Shown here piece after piece: positions 1 to 11,774 of a stretch of 61,981 bases of DNA; the stretch's first letter is position 1; each line of letters opens with the position of its first letter. The notes below the pieces were generated by a model. It searched no databases. It was not told the origin of the DNA and was given only the letters and a program-made list of their open reading frames with translations. This stretch comes from Streptosporangiaceae bacterium (GTDB lineage Bacteria; Actinomycetota; Actinomycetes; Streptosporangiales; Streptosporangiaceae), in assembly GCA_025934375.1 (NCBI GenBank), contig JAICYD010000025.1, forward strand, positions 1 through 61,981, in the 5' to 3' direction. A program made the translations under genes and the position numbers.

Positions 1-1
1 G

Positions 2-664
2 CAGCAGTTCGCGCGGACCCACCAGATCGGGCAGGTCGTGCCGGGCCGGGTCACCAAGCTGGTGCCGTTCGGCGCGTTCGTCCGCGTCGAGGAGGGCATC
101 GAGGGCCTGGTGCACATCTCCGAGCTGGCCGACCGGCACGTGGAGATTCCCGAGCAGGTCGTCCAGGTGGGCGAGGAGATCTTCGTCAAGATCATCGACA
201 TCGACCTGGACCGGCGGCGCATCTCACTGTCGCTCAAGCAGGCCAACGAGGGCACGGTGGGCGAGGCCGTCGGCGACGACTTCGACCCGACCCTGTACGG
301 CATGCCGGCGTCGTATGACGACCAGGGCAACTACGAGTACCCCGAGGGCTTCGACCCGGAGACCGGCGAGTGGCTGCCGGGCTATGAGTCGCAGCGTGAG
401 GAGTGGGAGCGCCAGTACGCCGAGGCGCGCACTCGGTTCGAGGCGCACCGTCGCCAGATCGAGGAGTCGCGGGCCAAGGCCGAGGAGGGCGGCGACGCCG
501 AGGGCGCTGCCGCGGCGACCAGCAGCAGCAGCAGCTCCACCCCCCGTCCGGCCCGCAGTGGCCGCGGCGGCTCGTCCTCGTCGGACGCTGGCGAGCCCGG
601 TGGCACGCTGGCCTCTGATGAGGCCCTCGCGGCCCTGCGCGACAAGCTGTCCGGCCAGAGCTAG
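2..664 (+). CDS. rpsA: 30S ribosomal protein S1, 3' part (5' end outside window)
   Basis: This is the C-terminal part of ribosomal protein S1, which holds mRNA on the 30S subunit. The frame is open from base 2, so the start lies upstream. The visible protein carries the last S1/OB-fold RNA-binding repeat ([14 protein letters not shown] strand read here as [12 protein letters not shown], then GLVHISELA and [10 protein letters not shown]), followed by the acidic, charged tail usual in actinobacterial S1 ([20 protein letters not shown], then an [11 protein letters not shown] helix). The tail contains a short serine run made by repeated AGC codons around 521-535, a slippage-prone stretch. It is followed by coaE and uvrB, the order found in many actinobacteria. 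Identification is secure; only the length is unknown. Confidence 0.95.
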   Translation, partial: QQFARTHQIGQVVPGRVTKLVPFGAFVRVEEGIEGLVHISELADRHVEIPEQVVQVGEEIFVKIIDIDLDRRRISLSLKQANEGTVGEAVGDDFDPTLYGMPASYDDQGNYEYPEGFDPETGEWLPGYESQREEWERQYAEARTRFEAHRRQIEESRAKAEEGGDAEGAAAATSSSSSSTPRPARSGRGGSSSSDAGEPGGTLASDEALAALRDKLSGQS

Positions 665-778
665 CAAGGGCCGGGCGCGAGCCGCGTTCGGTTTCTGCGG
701 CACCTTCCCGGCGGCCCGGACCGCAATACCGCCCGGGGGATGACCCCGGGTCCCACTGCCGGCTCCGCCGGCGGACCT

Positions 779-814
779 GGTGGCCCGCCGCCCCTTTCGG
801 GGTGGCGGGCCACC
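779..814 (+). terminator. strong GC-rich hairpin downstream of rpsA
   Basis: Arms 779-794 and 799-814 pair over 16 bp with a single G-U wobble and a four-base loop (TTTC). There is no T-run, which is common for terminators in high-GC actinobacteria. It lies 115 bp after the rpsA stop and probably ends that transcript. Confidence 0.75.
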
Positions 815-1155
815 TGCCGTTCCCGGGCAATGGCGCGAGTTCCCGGGGCCTATCCGTGGCCCGGTGGCCATCACCCCGGAGTCGTCGCGGGGCTGAAGGG
901 CCATCGGCCCGCTCTATCCGTGCCGGAGGGGCCATCGACCGCCGGGCGTTCCGTGGCGCAGGGGCAGGTGACCGGGCACTAGCCGGGGCCGGAGGGCCAG
1001 CGGCCCGCGAGCAGCCGGCCAGGTGCCGGGGCAGTGGCGGATTTGCCCGCTTCCGCCGGGGGCCGGGGGGCCGGGGGCAGGGGCCGGGGGGCAGGGTAAC
1101 GTTGCCAGCGCCCCGGGCAGCAGCACCCGAGGGCGGCGAGCCAGCGGGAGGGAAC
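815..1155 (+). other. GC-rich non-coding stretch between rpsA and coaE
   Basis: No convincing gene is visible here. The region is dominated by G/C runs and imperfect GGCC-rich inverted repeats (for example around 1061-1095). A good ribosome-binding site (GGGAGG, 1147-1152) at its right end serves coaE. Frames open across this stretch on both strands show no family resemblance and simply reflect lack of A/T. Confidence 0.5.
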
Positions 1156-1770
1156 GTGCTCAGGGTTGGGCTGACCGGCGGGATCGGGTCCGGGAAGAGC
1201 GAGGTCTCCAAGCGGCTGGCGGGCCTGGGCGCGGTGGTCATCGACGCTGACAGGGGGGCTCGCGAGGTAGTCGAGGCGGGCACGCCGGGCCTGGCGATGA
1301 TCGCCGACGCGTTCGGCGCCGGGGTGCTCCGCGACGACGGCTCCCTGGACCGCGCGGCGCTCGCCGCGATCGTCTTCGCCGACCCCGAGTCGCTGGCGAG
1401 GCTGAACTCCATCACGCACCCCCTGATCCGCGAGTGGGTCAGCGACCGGGAGGCGAACGCGCTGCGCGCGGCCGGGCCCGGCGCAGTGATCGTGCACGAC
1501 GTCCCGCTCCTGGCCGAGGGCCTGCGCACGTCGTCGGACTTCGACATGGTCATCGTGGTTGACGTCCCGGCGGAACTGCAACTGGAGCGGCTGACCGGCC
1601 AGCGTGGGATGACCGCGGAGCAGGCCGCGGCCCGCATGGCCGCGCAGGCGTCCCGTGAGCAGCGCCTGGCCATCGCCGACATGGTGATCGACAACGCGGG
1701 GACGCTCGCGGACCTGGACAAGCGGGTCACCGAGATCTGGGCTCAGCTCCGTGACCGCGCAGCCACCTGA
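1156..1770 (+). CDS. coaE: dephospho-CoA kinase
   Basis: CoaE phosphorylates the 3'-hydroxyl of dephospho-CoA, the last step of coenzyme A synthesis, in the cytosol. The N-terminus [20 protein letters not shown] contains the P-loop [21 protein letters not shown] is the substrate-side Asp motif, HPLIREW and DVPLLAEGL are also typical, and the C-terminal part holds the lid ([17 protein letters not shown]). The length, 204 residues, equals a single-domain CoaE. The frame stays open far upstream, but GTG 1156 has GGGAGG just before it and gives the family's normal N-terminus, so it is chosen. It lies between rpsA and uvrB as in many actinobacteria. Confidence 0.93.
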   Translation: MLRVGLTGGIGSGKSEVSKRLAGLGAVVIDADRGAREVVEAGTPGLAMIADAFGAGVLRDDGSLDRAALAAIVFADPESLARLNSITHPLIREWVSDREANALRAAGPGAVIVHDVPLLAEGLRTSSDFDMVIVVDVPAELQLERLTGQRGMTAEQAAARMAAQASREQRLAIADMVIDNAGTLADLDKRVTEIWAQLRDRAAT

Positions 1771-1778
1771 GTCGTGCC

Positions 1779-1838
1779 CCTCGGCCGCTCACTAGCGATG
1801 CAGCGATGCTGCGGGCTGACAGTGAGAACGGGCCGAGG
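1779..1838 (+). terminator. long nested stem-loop after coaE
   Basis: Outer arms 1779-1786 (CCTCGGCC) and 1831-1838 pair perfectly, and an inner CTCAC/GTGAG pair (1788-1792 with 1822-1826) continues the helix. It starts 8 bp after the coaE stop and has no T-run. It is probably a terminator or mRNA-stabilising structure between coaE and uvrB. Confidence 0.55.
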
Positions 1839-1943
1839 AGCTGCCCGCCTTTCCCTCACCGCCCGCGTCTGCTCGCTAGTCACACAGTCGGGACGACCAC
1901 GCGACGACGGCCAGCATCGCCGTGGAATGTCAGTGCCCCGCCG

Positions 1944-1949
1944 TAGAGT
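1944..1949 (+). promoter_or_regulatory. candidate -10 element (TAGAGT) for uvrB
   Basis: The hexamer fits the actinobacterial TANNNT -10 pattern. It would start a transcript about 20 nt before the uvrB GTG, including the GGGAGG site at 1963-1968. No good -35 and no LexA-type box is recognisable. Confidence 0.35.
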
Positions 1950-1975
1950 TGACTCATGACGAGGGAGGTGGTGTC

Positions 1976-4117
1976 GTGCGGCCGGTTACCGACTTGCAGC
2001 GGCGGGTGGCACCGTTCAAGGTGGTCACCGACATGGTCCCGGCCGGGGACCAGCCACGCGCGATCGCGGAGATCGACAAGCGGGTGCGCGCGGGGGAGAA
2101 GGACACCGTCCTGCTCGGCGCGACCGGCACCGGCAAGACGGCGACCGTGGCCTGGCTGGCCGAGCGCCTGCAGCGCCCGGTCCTCGTCATGCTGCCGAAC
2201 AAGACCCTGGCCGCGCAGTTCGCCACCGAGCTGCGCGAGATGCTCCCGGGCAGCGCGGTCGAGTACTTCGTCTCCTACTACGACTACTACCAGCCCGAGG
2301 CGTACGTCCCGCAGACCGACACCTACATCGAGAAGGACTCCTCGATCAACGACGAGGTGGAGCGGCTGCGGCACTCGGCGACCAACTCGCTGCTCACCCG
2401 GCGCGACACCATCGTGGTGTCTTCGGTGTCGTGCATCTACGGCCTGGGCACCCCGCAGGAGTACGTGGACCGGATGCTGCGCCTGCGGGTCGGCGACACC
2501 ATGGAGCGCGAAGGACTGCTGCGGCACCTGGTGGGCATGCAGTACGCGCGCAACGACATCGCCTTCACCCGCGGGACCTTCCGGGTCCGCGGCGACACGA
2601 TCGAGGTCATCCCGCAGTACGAGGAGCTCGCCGTCCGGATCGAGATGTTCGGCGACGAGATCGAGCGGCTGTCCACGCTGCACCCGCTGACCGGCGAGGT
2701 GATGAGCGAGGACGCGGAGCTGTACGTCTTCCCGGCCTCCCACTACGTGGCGGGCGAGCAGCGGATGGAGCGCGCGATCGCTGGGATCGAGGCGGAGCTG
2801 GGATGGCGGCTGGCGGAGCTGGAGAAGGCCGGCAAGCTGCTGGAGGCGCAGCGGCTGCGGATGCGCACCACCTACGACATAGAGATGATGCGCCAGGTTG
2901 GCAGCTGCTCGGGCATCGAGAACTACTCGCGCCACATCGACGGCCGCGACGCCGGGACCCCGCCGAACACGCTGCTTGACTACTTCCCCGAGGACTTCCT
3001 GCTGGTCGTGGACGAGTCGCACCAGACCGTTCCGCAGATCGGCGCCATGTACGAAGGGGACGTGTCCCGAAAGCGGGTGCTGGTAGACCACGGCTTCCGG
3101 CTGCCAAGCGCCATCGACAACCGCCCGCTGACCTGGGACGAGTTCTGCGAGCGGATCGGGCAGACCATCTACCTGTCGGCCACGCCCGGCCCCTATGAGT
3201 TGCAGCTGGTCGGCGGCGACGTGGTCGAGCAGGTGATCCGGCCGACCGGACTGGTGGACCCGCAGGTGATCATCAAGCCGACCCGCGGCCAGATCGATGA
3301 CCTGCTGGAGGAGATCCGCGTCCGCGCCGAGCGAGACGAGCGGGTCCTGGTCACCACGCTGACCAAGAAGATGGCGGAGGACCTGACGGACTACCTGCTG
3401 GAGAACGGCGTCCGCGCCCGGTACCTGCACAGCGAGGTCGACACGCTGCGCCGCATCGAGCTGCTGCGCGAGCTGCGGATCGGCGAGTTCGACGTGCTCG
3501 TCGGCATCAACTTGCTGCGCGAGGGCCTGGACCTGCCGGAGGTGTCCCTCGTGGCGATCCTGGACGCCGACAAGGAAGGCTTCCTGCGCTCGGGCACCTC
3601 ACTCATCCAGACGATCGGCCGGGCCGCGCGGAATGTCTCCGGCGAGGTCCACATGTACGCCGACAAGGTCACCCCGTCGATGGAGCGGGCGATCGACGAG
3701 ACCAACCGGCGCCGGGACAAGCAGATCGCCTACAACACCGAGCACGGCATCAACCCGCAGCCGCTGCGCAAGCGGATCGCTGACATCCTGGACGCGATCA
3801 TCCGCGAGGACGCCGACACCGAGCAGCTCATCGGCGGCGGTGGCCGCCAGCAGTCGCGCGGCAAGTCCCCGGTGCCCGGCCTGTCGTCGCGTGCCCGCGC
3901 GGCGCGCGGTGCGGCCGGGGCCGCTGACGCGGCGCTCGCCGAGGCGGCCGCCGGCGGAGGGGTAGCCCGCGGCGACCTTGTCGCTCTCATCGGCCAGCTC
4001 ACCGAGCAGATGCACGCCGCCGCGGCGGAGCTGCAGTTCGAGGTGGCGGCCCGGCTTCGCGACGAGGTCAAGGAGCTCAAGCACGAGCTGCGGGGCATGC
4101 AAGCGGCTGGCGTCTGA
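1976..4117 (+). CDS. uvrB: excinuclease ABC subunit B
   Basis: UvrB is the damage-verifying helicase-like subunit of nucleotide excision repair, loaded by UvrA and then binding UvrC. Visible landmarks are Walker A GATGTGKT, the beta-hairpin region [20 protein letters not shown], the DEAD-like box VVDESHQT, helicase motifs V/VI ([22 protein letters not shown]) and the C-terminal UVR domain ([23 protein letters not shown]). The frame is open to 1922, but GTG 1976 follows GGGAGG at normal spacing and matches the family N-terminus ([17 protein letters not shown]), giving 713 residues. It has its own candidate promoter rather than being coupled to coaE. Confidence 0.96.
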   Translation: MRPVTDLQRRVAPFKVVTDMVPAGDQPRAIAEIDKRVRAGEKDTVLLGATGTGKTATVAWLAERLQRPVLVMLPNKTLAAQFATELREMLPGSAVEYFVSYYDYYQPEAYVPQTDTYIEKDSSINDEVERLRHSATNSLLTRRDTIVVSSVSCIYGLGTPQEYVDRMLRLRVGDTMEREGLLRHLVGMQYARNDIAFTRGTFRVRGDTIEVIPQYEELAVRIEMFGDEIERLSTLHPLTGEVMSEDAELYVFPASHYVAGEQRMERAIAGIEAELGWRLAELEKAGKLLEAQRLRMRTTYDIEMMRQVGSCSGIENYSRHIDGRDAGTPPNTLLDYFPEDFLLVVDESHQTVPQIGAMYEGDVSRKRVLVDHGFRLPSAIDNRPLTWDEFCERIGQTIYLSATPGPYELQLVGGDVVEQVIRPTGLVDPQVIIKPTRGQIDDLLEEIRVRAERDERVLVTTLTKKMAEDLTDYLLENGVRARYLHSEVDTLRRIELLRELRIGEFDVLVGINLLREGLDLPEVSLVAILDADKEGFLRSGTSLIQTIGRAARNVSGEVHMYADKVTPSMERAIDETNRRRDKQIAYNTEHGINPQPLRKRIADILDAIIREDADTEQLIGGGGRQQSRGKSPVPGLSSRARAARGAAGAADAALAEAAAGGGVARGDLVALIGQLTEQMHAAAAELQFEVAARLRDEVKELKHELRGMQAAGV

Positions 4118-4124
4118 CGGACGG

Positions 4125-4153
4125 TAGAGTCTGTGCGGAATGGGCATTTCCGC
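4125..4153 (+). promoter_or_regulatory. TAGAGT -10 candidate and hairpin before the GNAT gene
   Basis: TAGAGT (4125-4130) lies 8 bp after the uvrB stop. A six-base-pair hairpin (GCGGAA 4135-4140 with TTCCGC 4148-4153) follows and ends directly at the GGGAGG ribosome-binding site (4154-4159). A hairpin abutting the Shine-Dalgarno could affect initiation; no known riboswitch is recognisable. Confidence 0.35.
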
Positions 4154-4165
4154 GGGAGGTTTGCC

Positions 4166-5131
4166 GTGCCTTGGGTGGTCCGTGACGCCGTGCGGGACAT
4201 CAACCGCGCGGTCGCGCGGCGCTGGCAGTCCGTCGACCCGCTCCTGCCGGACCCTTCCGCGATGCCGACCGGGTGCGGCGCCCCGCTCGTGGTCCATGGC
4301 GACAACGGCCGGGTGGCGGGCCTGGGCGTCTGCGTCCATCACCATGTTCCGGCGGACTCGCTGAACCAGACCTGGGGGGCCGCCGACCGGTTCCTGCTGA
4401 CCCCGCGGCTGACCGGCCAGGACACGATGGCGCCGGCCGACTCGCTGCTGTCGCAGTGGCGCGACCACCTGGCCGGGGTGGCCGCGGCGCGCGGCGAGGA
4501 CACCTCCGCCGGGATCGTCTGGCCGAGCCGGGACATCACCGGGGTCCGGGCGCTGCTGCGCCACGGCCTGCAGCCACTGACGGTAATCGCGGCCCGGACC
4601 CGCCCGGAGGCCCCGGCCGCGCCCGCCCGGCAGATTCCCGGCATAACGATCCGCGCGGCCGGCCCCCGCGATGAGGAGAGGGTACTTGGCCTGGAGCTGC
4701 GGCTCATCCAGTTCGACGGGCACTTCGGCGGCCCGGTGTGGCGGCGCGATACCGCCGACCTGGTCCGCCAGGAGGTCCGGATCAGCTTGCAGCGGCAGGC
4801 GATGTGGACCTGGCTCGCCGAGCGCCACGGCCACGCGATCGGGCTGCTGGTGGCCCAGCCGCCGCCGGAGGCCGGCTGGATCGCCGGGATGACCAGCCGC
4901 TCCCCGGCCGCCTACCTGCAGACGATGTTCATCCAGCCTGAGGACCGGGGCACCGGGGTCGGCGCGGCGCTGGTCCGGGCGCTGCACGCGCGACTGGACG
5001 CGGGCGGGGCCAGCGTGACGCTGCTGCACCACAGCCAGGTCAACCCGCTGTCCGGGCCGTTCTGGAACCGCATGGGCTACCGCCCGCTGTGGACGAGCTG
5101 GGAGGCCCGGCCCGCCCGCGCTTTGCGCTGA
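4166..5131 (+). CDS. GNAT family N-acetyltransferase
   Basis: A 321-residue protein with a C-terminal GNAT acetyl-CoA-binding fold. The motif A segment IQPEDRGTGVGAALVRAL lies near residue 260 and is followed by the usual C-terminal strand (WNRMGYRPLW). The N-terminal ~150 residues resemble a degenerate first GNAT-like half (ITGVRALLRHGLQPLTVIA), so this may be a two-lobe acetyltransferase. The substrate cannot be told. GTG 4166 was chosen because GGGAGG sits 6 nt upstream; a longer frame from 4133 lacks this. It follows uvrB closely but appears to have its own promoter. Confidence 0.8.
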   Translation: MPWVVRDAVRDINRAVARRWQSVDPLLPDPSAMPTGCGAPLVVHGDNGRVAGLGVCVHHHVPADSLNQTWGAADRFLLTPRLTGQDTMAPADSLLSQWRDHLAGVAAARGEDTSAGIVWPSRDITGVRALLRHGLQPLTVIAARTRPEAPAAPARQIPGITIRAAGPRDEERVLGLELRLIQFDGHFGGPVWRRDTADLVRQEVRISLQRQAMWTWLAERHGHAIGLLVAQPPPEAGWIAGMTSRSPAAYLQTMFIQPEDRGTGVGAALVRALHARLDAGGASVTLLHHSQVNPLSGPFWNRMGYRPLWTSWEARPARALR

Positions 5132-5171
5132 TTCACCGGCGCCCTAATATTCGCTGAGGGGTCGCTGAGCG

Positions 5172-5177
5172 TAAGGT
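5172..5177 (+). promoter_or_regulatory. -10 element (TAAGGT) placing a leaderless start on the DMT-type gene
   Basis: TANNNT hexamer ending 7 nt before ATG 5185 with no Shine-Dalgarno between. This spacing would start the transcript at the ATG itself. Confidence 0.5.
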
Positions 5178-5184
5178 ACTAGTT

Positions 5185-6093
5185 ATGGTGACAAGTCTGG
5201 TCGCCGGGGTTGTCGCTGCCCTGCTGTACGGCATCGCCGCCGTCATGCAGGCGGTTGCCGTCCGCGAGGCCAGTAACCGCAAGGGAACCGGCGCCGGCGG
5301 CGTTGATCCTGGCCTGCTGGTCCGCATGCTGTCCCAGTGGCGTTTCGTGGCCAGCCTGGTCCTGGACACGCTCGGGTTCATCGCCCAGCTCGTGGCGCTG
5401 CGACGGCTTCCGCTATTCGCCGTGCAGGCGATGGTGGCAGCCAACCTCGCCGTCATCGCGGTGCTGGCGTCCCTCCTCATCGGGGTGGCGCTGTCGTGGC
5501 GGGAGTGGGCCGCCGTCACCGGCGTGGTCGCCGGAGTCGGCCTGCTGGGCTCGTCAGCGGGCGCGGAGGGCGCCACGGCGGCGGGGGCAGTGTTCAAGCT
5601 GGCCCTGATCGTCGCCATCGCGGGCCTGGGGCTATGCGGCATCGCGGCCGCCCGGATCCGGGAGCCCGCACGCACGCTCCTGCTGGGCACCGTGGCCGGC
5701 CTCGGGTACGGGGTCCTCGGCATCGCCGCGCGCGTGCTCAATGGCTTTGACCCGCTCACGCTGGTCCGCGACCCGGCCACGTACGCGGTGATCGCGGCGG
5801 GGATCGTCTCGTTCGCGTTCTACGCCACGGCCCTGGAAGGCGGCAGCGTCACGGTGGCCACCGCCGCCGTGGTCCTCGCGGAGACGCTACCGCCGGCCGT
5901 GATCGGCGTGGTCTTCCTGGGTGACACGACCCGGCCAGGCCTGGCGCCCGCCGCGATCGCGGGCTTCTTGCTCGCGGTGGCCAGCGCGGTCATCCTCGCG
6001 CGATTCGGCGAGGCCGACCGGGCCGGCGGGCGCGACGGCGAGCACGTGAGCGCGCCGTGCGACGACCCGTCCACCGTCTCCGCGGCCGAGTGA
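5185..6093 (+). CDS. DMT/EamA-like integral membrane protein
   Basis: A 302-residue hydrophobic protein with about nine or ten membrane segments in the repeated-hairpin pattern of drug/metabolite transporters (LVAGVVAALLYGIAAVMQAV; AMVAANLAVIAVLASLLIGVAL; AVVLAETLPPAVIGVVFLGD). The short hydrophilic C-terminus (from about residue 275) is probably cytoplasmic. Many actinobacteria keep a protein of this type annotated only as a DMT-family or hypothetical membrane protein; the substrate is unknown. The ATG start has no Shine-Dalgarno but a -10-like hexamer 7 nt upstream. Confidence 0.75.
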   Translation: MVTSLVAGVVAALLYGIAAVMQAVAVREASNRKGTGAGGVDPGLLVRMLSQWRFVASLVLDTLGFIAQLVALRRLPLFAVQAMVAANLAVIAVLASLLIGVALSWREWAAVTGVVAGVGLLGSSAGAEGATAAGAVFKLALIVAIAGLGLCGIAAARIREPARTLLLGTVAGLGYGVLGIAARVLNGFDPLTLVRDPATYAVIAAGIVSFAFYATALEGGSVTVATAAVVLAETLPPAVIGVVFLGDTTRPGLAPAAIAGFLLAVASAVILARFGEADRAGGRDGEHVSAPCDDPSTVSAAE

Positions 6094-6121
6094 GCCAGCC
6101 GGGCGCCTCCCGCCCGGATGA

Positions 6122-8750
<2,629 letters not shown>

Positions 8751-8754
<4 letters not shown>

Positions 8755-9866
8755 AGGTTGGCGTTCCCAGAGAGGTCAAGAACCACGAGTACCGCGTGGC
8801 CATCACTCCCGCGGGCGTGCACGAGCTCGCGCGCAACGGCCACGAGGTCTTCATCGAGGCGGGGGCGGGCGCCGGGTCCTCAAACCCCGACGGGGACTTC
8901 ACCACGGCCGGGGCCACCATCCTCGACACCGCCGACGAGGTGTGGGCCGCCGGCGACCTGATCTTGAAGGTCAAGGAACCGGTCGCCGAGGAGTACCGGC
9001 GGATGCGCAAGGGCCAGGTGCTCTTCACCTACCTGCACCTGGCGGCGTCGCGGGAGTGCACCGACGCGCTGCTCGCCGCCCAGGTCACCAGCATCGCGTA
9101 TGAGACGGTCCAGCTCGCCGACGGGTCACTGCCGTTGCTGGCGCCCATGTCCGAGGTCGCCGGGCGGATGGCGCCCCAGGTCGGGGCGCATCACCTGCAG
9201 CGCGACGGCGGCGGCCGGGGAGTGCTGATGGGCGGGGTGTCCGGCGTCTACGCGGCCAAGGTGGTCGTGCTCGGCGCCGGGGTATCGGGGATGAACGCGG
9301 CCGCGATCGCCCTCGGCATGCAAGCGGAGGTGCTGCTGGTGGACAAGAACGTCGCCCGGCTGCGCGGCGCGGACGCCATCTACCAGGGCCACCTGCAGAC
9401 CGTGGCCTCCAACGCCTACGAGATCGAGCGCGCCGCGCTCGACGCCGACCTGGTGATCGGCGCCGTGCTGGTGCCCGGCGCGAAGGCGCCGATGCTCATC
9501 TCCAACGAGCTGGTGTCGCGGATGAAGCCGGGAAGCGTCCTGGTCGACATCTCGATCGATCAGGGCGGCTGCTTTGAGGACTCGCGCCCCACCACGCATG
9601 CCGACCCGACCTACAAGGTGCACGGCTCGGTCTTCTACTGCGTCGCCAACATGCCCGGCGCGGTGCCGCACACCTCTACCTACGCGCTGACCAACGTCAC
9701 GCTGCCCTACGTGCTGGAACTGGCCGGCCGGGGCTGGCGGGAGGCCCTGCGGGCCGATCCGGCGCTGGCGGCGGGCCTGTCCACCCACGCCGGCGAGCTG
9801 GCCAGCGAGCCGGTCGCGCAGTCGCTTGGCCTCCCGCACACCCCGGCCGCCGCGATCCTCGCCTGA
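8751..9866 (+). CDS. ald: alanine dehydrogenase, copy 1
   Basis: Ald catalyses reversible NAD-dependent oxidative deamination of L-alanine to pyruvate and ammonia. All key residues are in register with the M. tuberculosis enzyme: Arg15, Lys75, His96 and Asp270, plus the Rossmann motif GAGVSG (175-180) and the NAD-ribose Asp198. Length 371 is normal. Its ATG overlaps the NUDIX stop (ATGA), so unlike the second copy it is expressed with pyrG. It is clearly diverged from copy 2 in residues 26-50 and 147-165 but shares most of the rest. Catalytic residues give no sign of decay. The convergent Lrp-type regulator gene ends 41 bp downstream. Confidence 0.93.
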
Positions 9867-9881
9867 TAATCCAGCCTGACC

Positions 9882-9907
9882 GCGCCCGCGAGGGCCCGCG
9901 CGGGCGC
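9882..9907. terminator. bidirectional GC hairpin between ald copy 1 and lrp
   Basis: Arms 9882-9890 (GCGCCCGCG) and 9899-9907 pair perfectly across an 8-base loop between two convergent stop codons. It could end both transcripts. Confidence 0.55.
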
Positions 9908-10456
9908 CTACAGGATGTGCGCGTGCGCCCGCACGTGCTCGAAGATGAGGCTGGTCTCGGTGTAGGCGACGTCGGCGTTGGAGGACAGCCGCTCGATGAA
10001 GTCCCGCAGCGTCTCGGTGGACGCCGCCGCGACGTGCAGCAGGAAGTCGTCCTTGCCGGCCAGGAAGAAGACGTTGAGCACCTCGGGCAGGCGCGCCATT
10101 CCGGCGACGAATGACCGCAGGTGGCCGCGGGAGTCCGCCTGGAGCCGGACCGCGATCATCGCCTGCAGTGGCTGGCCGATGGCGGCCGGGTCGATGTCGG
10201 CGTGATACCCGCGGATGACGCCCCGCTCGCGCAGCGAGCGAACCCGGCCCAGGCACGTGGACGGCGCCACCCCCGCCCGCGCGGCAAGCTCGTTGTTGGG
10301 CAGCCGTGCGTCGCGAGCTAGCTCGCGGACGATCACCTGGTCGATCGCGTCGAGGCCGGGCACCGCTGCGCCGCTCGCCCCGCGCACTGCGTCGGACCGA
10401 ACGTTATTCGGCCCGGCGACCTCGCGCGCGGCCGAGTGAGAACCTTCAAAAGCCAT
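9908..10456 (-). CDS. Lrp/AsnC family transcriptional regulator (AldR-like)
   Basis: A 182-residue regulator with an N-terminal winged helix ([24 protein letters not shown], recognition part [19 protein letters not shown]) and a C-terminal RAM ligand-binding domain ([31 protein letters not shown]). It has a ~33-residue N-terminal extension. It is divergent from the second ald, the same arrangement as aldR (Rv2779c) and ald (Rv2780) in M. tuberculosis, where the regulator responds to alanine. Control of one or both ald copies is therefore the likely role. A TATAAT lies 6 nt before the ATG with no Shine-Dalgarno, suggesting a leaderless message. Confidence 0.88.
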   Translation of the reverse strand: MAFEGSHSAAREVAGPNNVRSDAVRGASGAAVPGLDAIDQVIVRELARDARLPNNELAARAGVAPSTCLGRVRSLRERGVIRGYHADIDPAAIGQPLQAMIAVRLQADSRGHLRSFVAGMARLPEVLNVFFLAGKDDFLLHVAAASTETLRDFIERLSSNADVAYTETSLIFEHVRAHAHIL

Positions 10457-10462
10457 AACTCT

Positions 10463-10510
10463 ATTATACAGAATGATCTTCGCTAATATTTACTTGAAGC
10501 CGAAGATTAT
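10463..10510. promoter_or_regulatory. divergent lrp/ald promoter with inverted repeat
   Basis: This AT-rich patch carries TATAAT on the minus strand (10468-10463), 6 nt before the lrp ATG. It also carries an inverted repeat: ATGATCTTCG (10473-10482) and CGAAGATTAT (10501-10510), 9 of 10 positions matching, with an 18-bp gap. This fits a site for a dimeric Lrp-type regulator controlling both directions. Confidence 0.6.
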
Positions 10511-10568
10511 GCACCATTGAACGAAAGGACAGTGCGCGCCCTGCAGCGAGCGAAAGGCAGTCAAGGTC

Positions 10569-11684
10569 ATGAAGGTCGGCGTTCCCCGCGAGGTAAAGAA
10601 CCACGAGTACCGCGTCGCGATCACCCCGGCGGGCGTGCGCGAGCTGACGAGCCACGGCCACGAGGTCTACATCGAGAAGGACGCGGGCGGAGGCTCCTCG
10701 CTGCCCGACGACGCCTACGTCGCGGCCGGCGCCACGATCATCCCCGACCCCGACGAGGTCTGGGGCACCGCCGACATGGTGCTCAAGGTCAAGGAGCCCG
10801 TCGCGGAGGAGTACCACCGCATGCGCCCGGGGCTGGTCTTGTTCACCTACCTGCACCTGGCCGCGGACAAGCCCTGCACCGGCGCGCTGCTGGCCAGCAA
10901 GGTCACCTCCATCGCCTATGAGACGGTCCAGCTCGCCGACGGCTCGCTGCCGCTGCTGGCCCCCATGTCGGAGGTCGCCGGGCGCCTGGCCCCGCAGGTC
11001 GGCGCCTACCACCTGATGCGCTCCGGCGGCGGCTACGGCGCGCTGCTCGGCGGCGTGCCCGGCACGTACGCCTCCAAGGCCGTCGTCATCGGCGCGGGCG
11101 TCTCCGGCGCCCACGCGACCCAGATCGCCGTCGGCATGGGCGCGCAGGTGACCGTCCTCGACAAGAACATCGCGCGGCTCCGCCAGCTCGACGCGCACTA
11201 CCAGGGCCGGGTCCAGACGGTGGTCTCCAACGCCTACGAGGTCGAGCGCGCCGTGATCGACGCCGACCTGGTGGTCGGCGCGGTGCTGGTCGCGGGTGCC
11301 AAGGCGCCCAAGATCGTCAGCAACGACCTGGTCAAGCGCATGAAGCCCGGCTCGGTGCTCGTCGACATCTCGATCGACCAGGGCGGCTGCTTCGAGGACT
11401 CCCGGCCCACCACGCACGCCGACCCGGTCTTCCGCGTGCACAACTCCGTGTTCTACTGCGTCGCCAACATGCCCGGCGCGGTGCCGCACACCTCCACCTA
11501 CGCGCTGACCAACGTCACCTTGCCCTACGCGGTCGAGCTGGCCAACCGCGGGTGGCGCGAGGCCCTGCACGCCGACCCGGCGCTAGCCGCAGGCCTGTCC
11601 ACCCACGACGGGATCCTCACCAGCGGCCCGGTCGCCGCCGCGCACGCGCTGCCGTGGGCCCCCGTCGCGGAGGTCGTGGCGTAG
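10569..11684 (+). CDS. ald: alanine dehydrogenase, copy 2
   Basis: A second full-length 371-residue alanine dehydrogenase with the same catalytic set (Arg15, Lys75, His96, Asp270) and NAD motif GAGVSG. It has its own promoter region shared with the divergent Lrp-type regulator and a very strong terminator downstream, so it is a single-gene unit, whereas copy 1 is the tail of the pyrG unit. Compared with copy 1 it differs in the [18 protein letters not shown] segment before the Rossmann fold and at the C-terminus ([11 protein letters not shown]). ATG 10569 has only a weak AAGG upstream. Which copy serves growth on alanine and which has another role cannot be told from sequence. Confidence 0.93.
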   Translation: MKVGVPREVKNHEYRVAITPAGVRELTSHGHEVYIEKDAGGGSSLPDDAYVAAGATIIPDPDEVWGTADMVLKVKEPVAEEYHRMRPGLVLFTYLHLAADKPCTGALLASKVTSIAYETVQLADGSLPLLAPMSEVAGRLAPQVGAYHLMRSGGGYGALLGGVPGTYASKAVVIGAGVSGAHATQIAVGMGAQVTVLDKNIARLRQLDAHYQGRVQTVVSNAYEVERAVIDADLVVGAVLVAGAKAPKIVSNDLVKRMKPGSVLVDISIDQGGCFEDSRPTTHADPVFRVHNSVFYCVANMPGAVPHTSTYALTNVTLPYAVELANRGWREALHADPALAAGLSTHDGILTSGPVAAAHALPWAPVAEVVA

Positions 11685-11714
11685 CGGGGCGCCGCTCCCG
11701 CCGCGCGCTAGAGC

Positions 11715-11753
11715 AGCCCCCGTCCCCTTTCCCCGGGGGGACGGGGGCTTTTT
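11715..11753 (+). terminator. intrinsic terminator after ald copy 2
   Basis: A perfect 13-bp stem (11715-11727 with 11737-11749) and 9-base loop are followed by a T-run (TTTTT, 11749-11753). It is one of only two sites in the window with a real T-tract. Confidence 0.9.
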
Positions 11754-11760
11754 ACTTCCC

Positions 11761-11766
11761 TAGACT
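11761..11766 (+). promoter_or_regulatory. -10 element (TAGACT) for xerD
   Basis: TANNNT hexamer 8 nt before GTG 11775, with no Shine-Dalgarno, directly behind the ald terminator. It suggests a separate, leaderless or near-leaderless transcript for xerD. Confidence 0.5.
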
Positions 11767-11774
11767 CGTGCCTT

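Noticed and set aside
234..1730. Long minus-strand frame opposite rpsA and coaE
   Set aside because: Arginine/proline-rich, no family resemblance, exists only because the sense genes are GC-rich.
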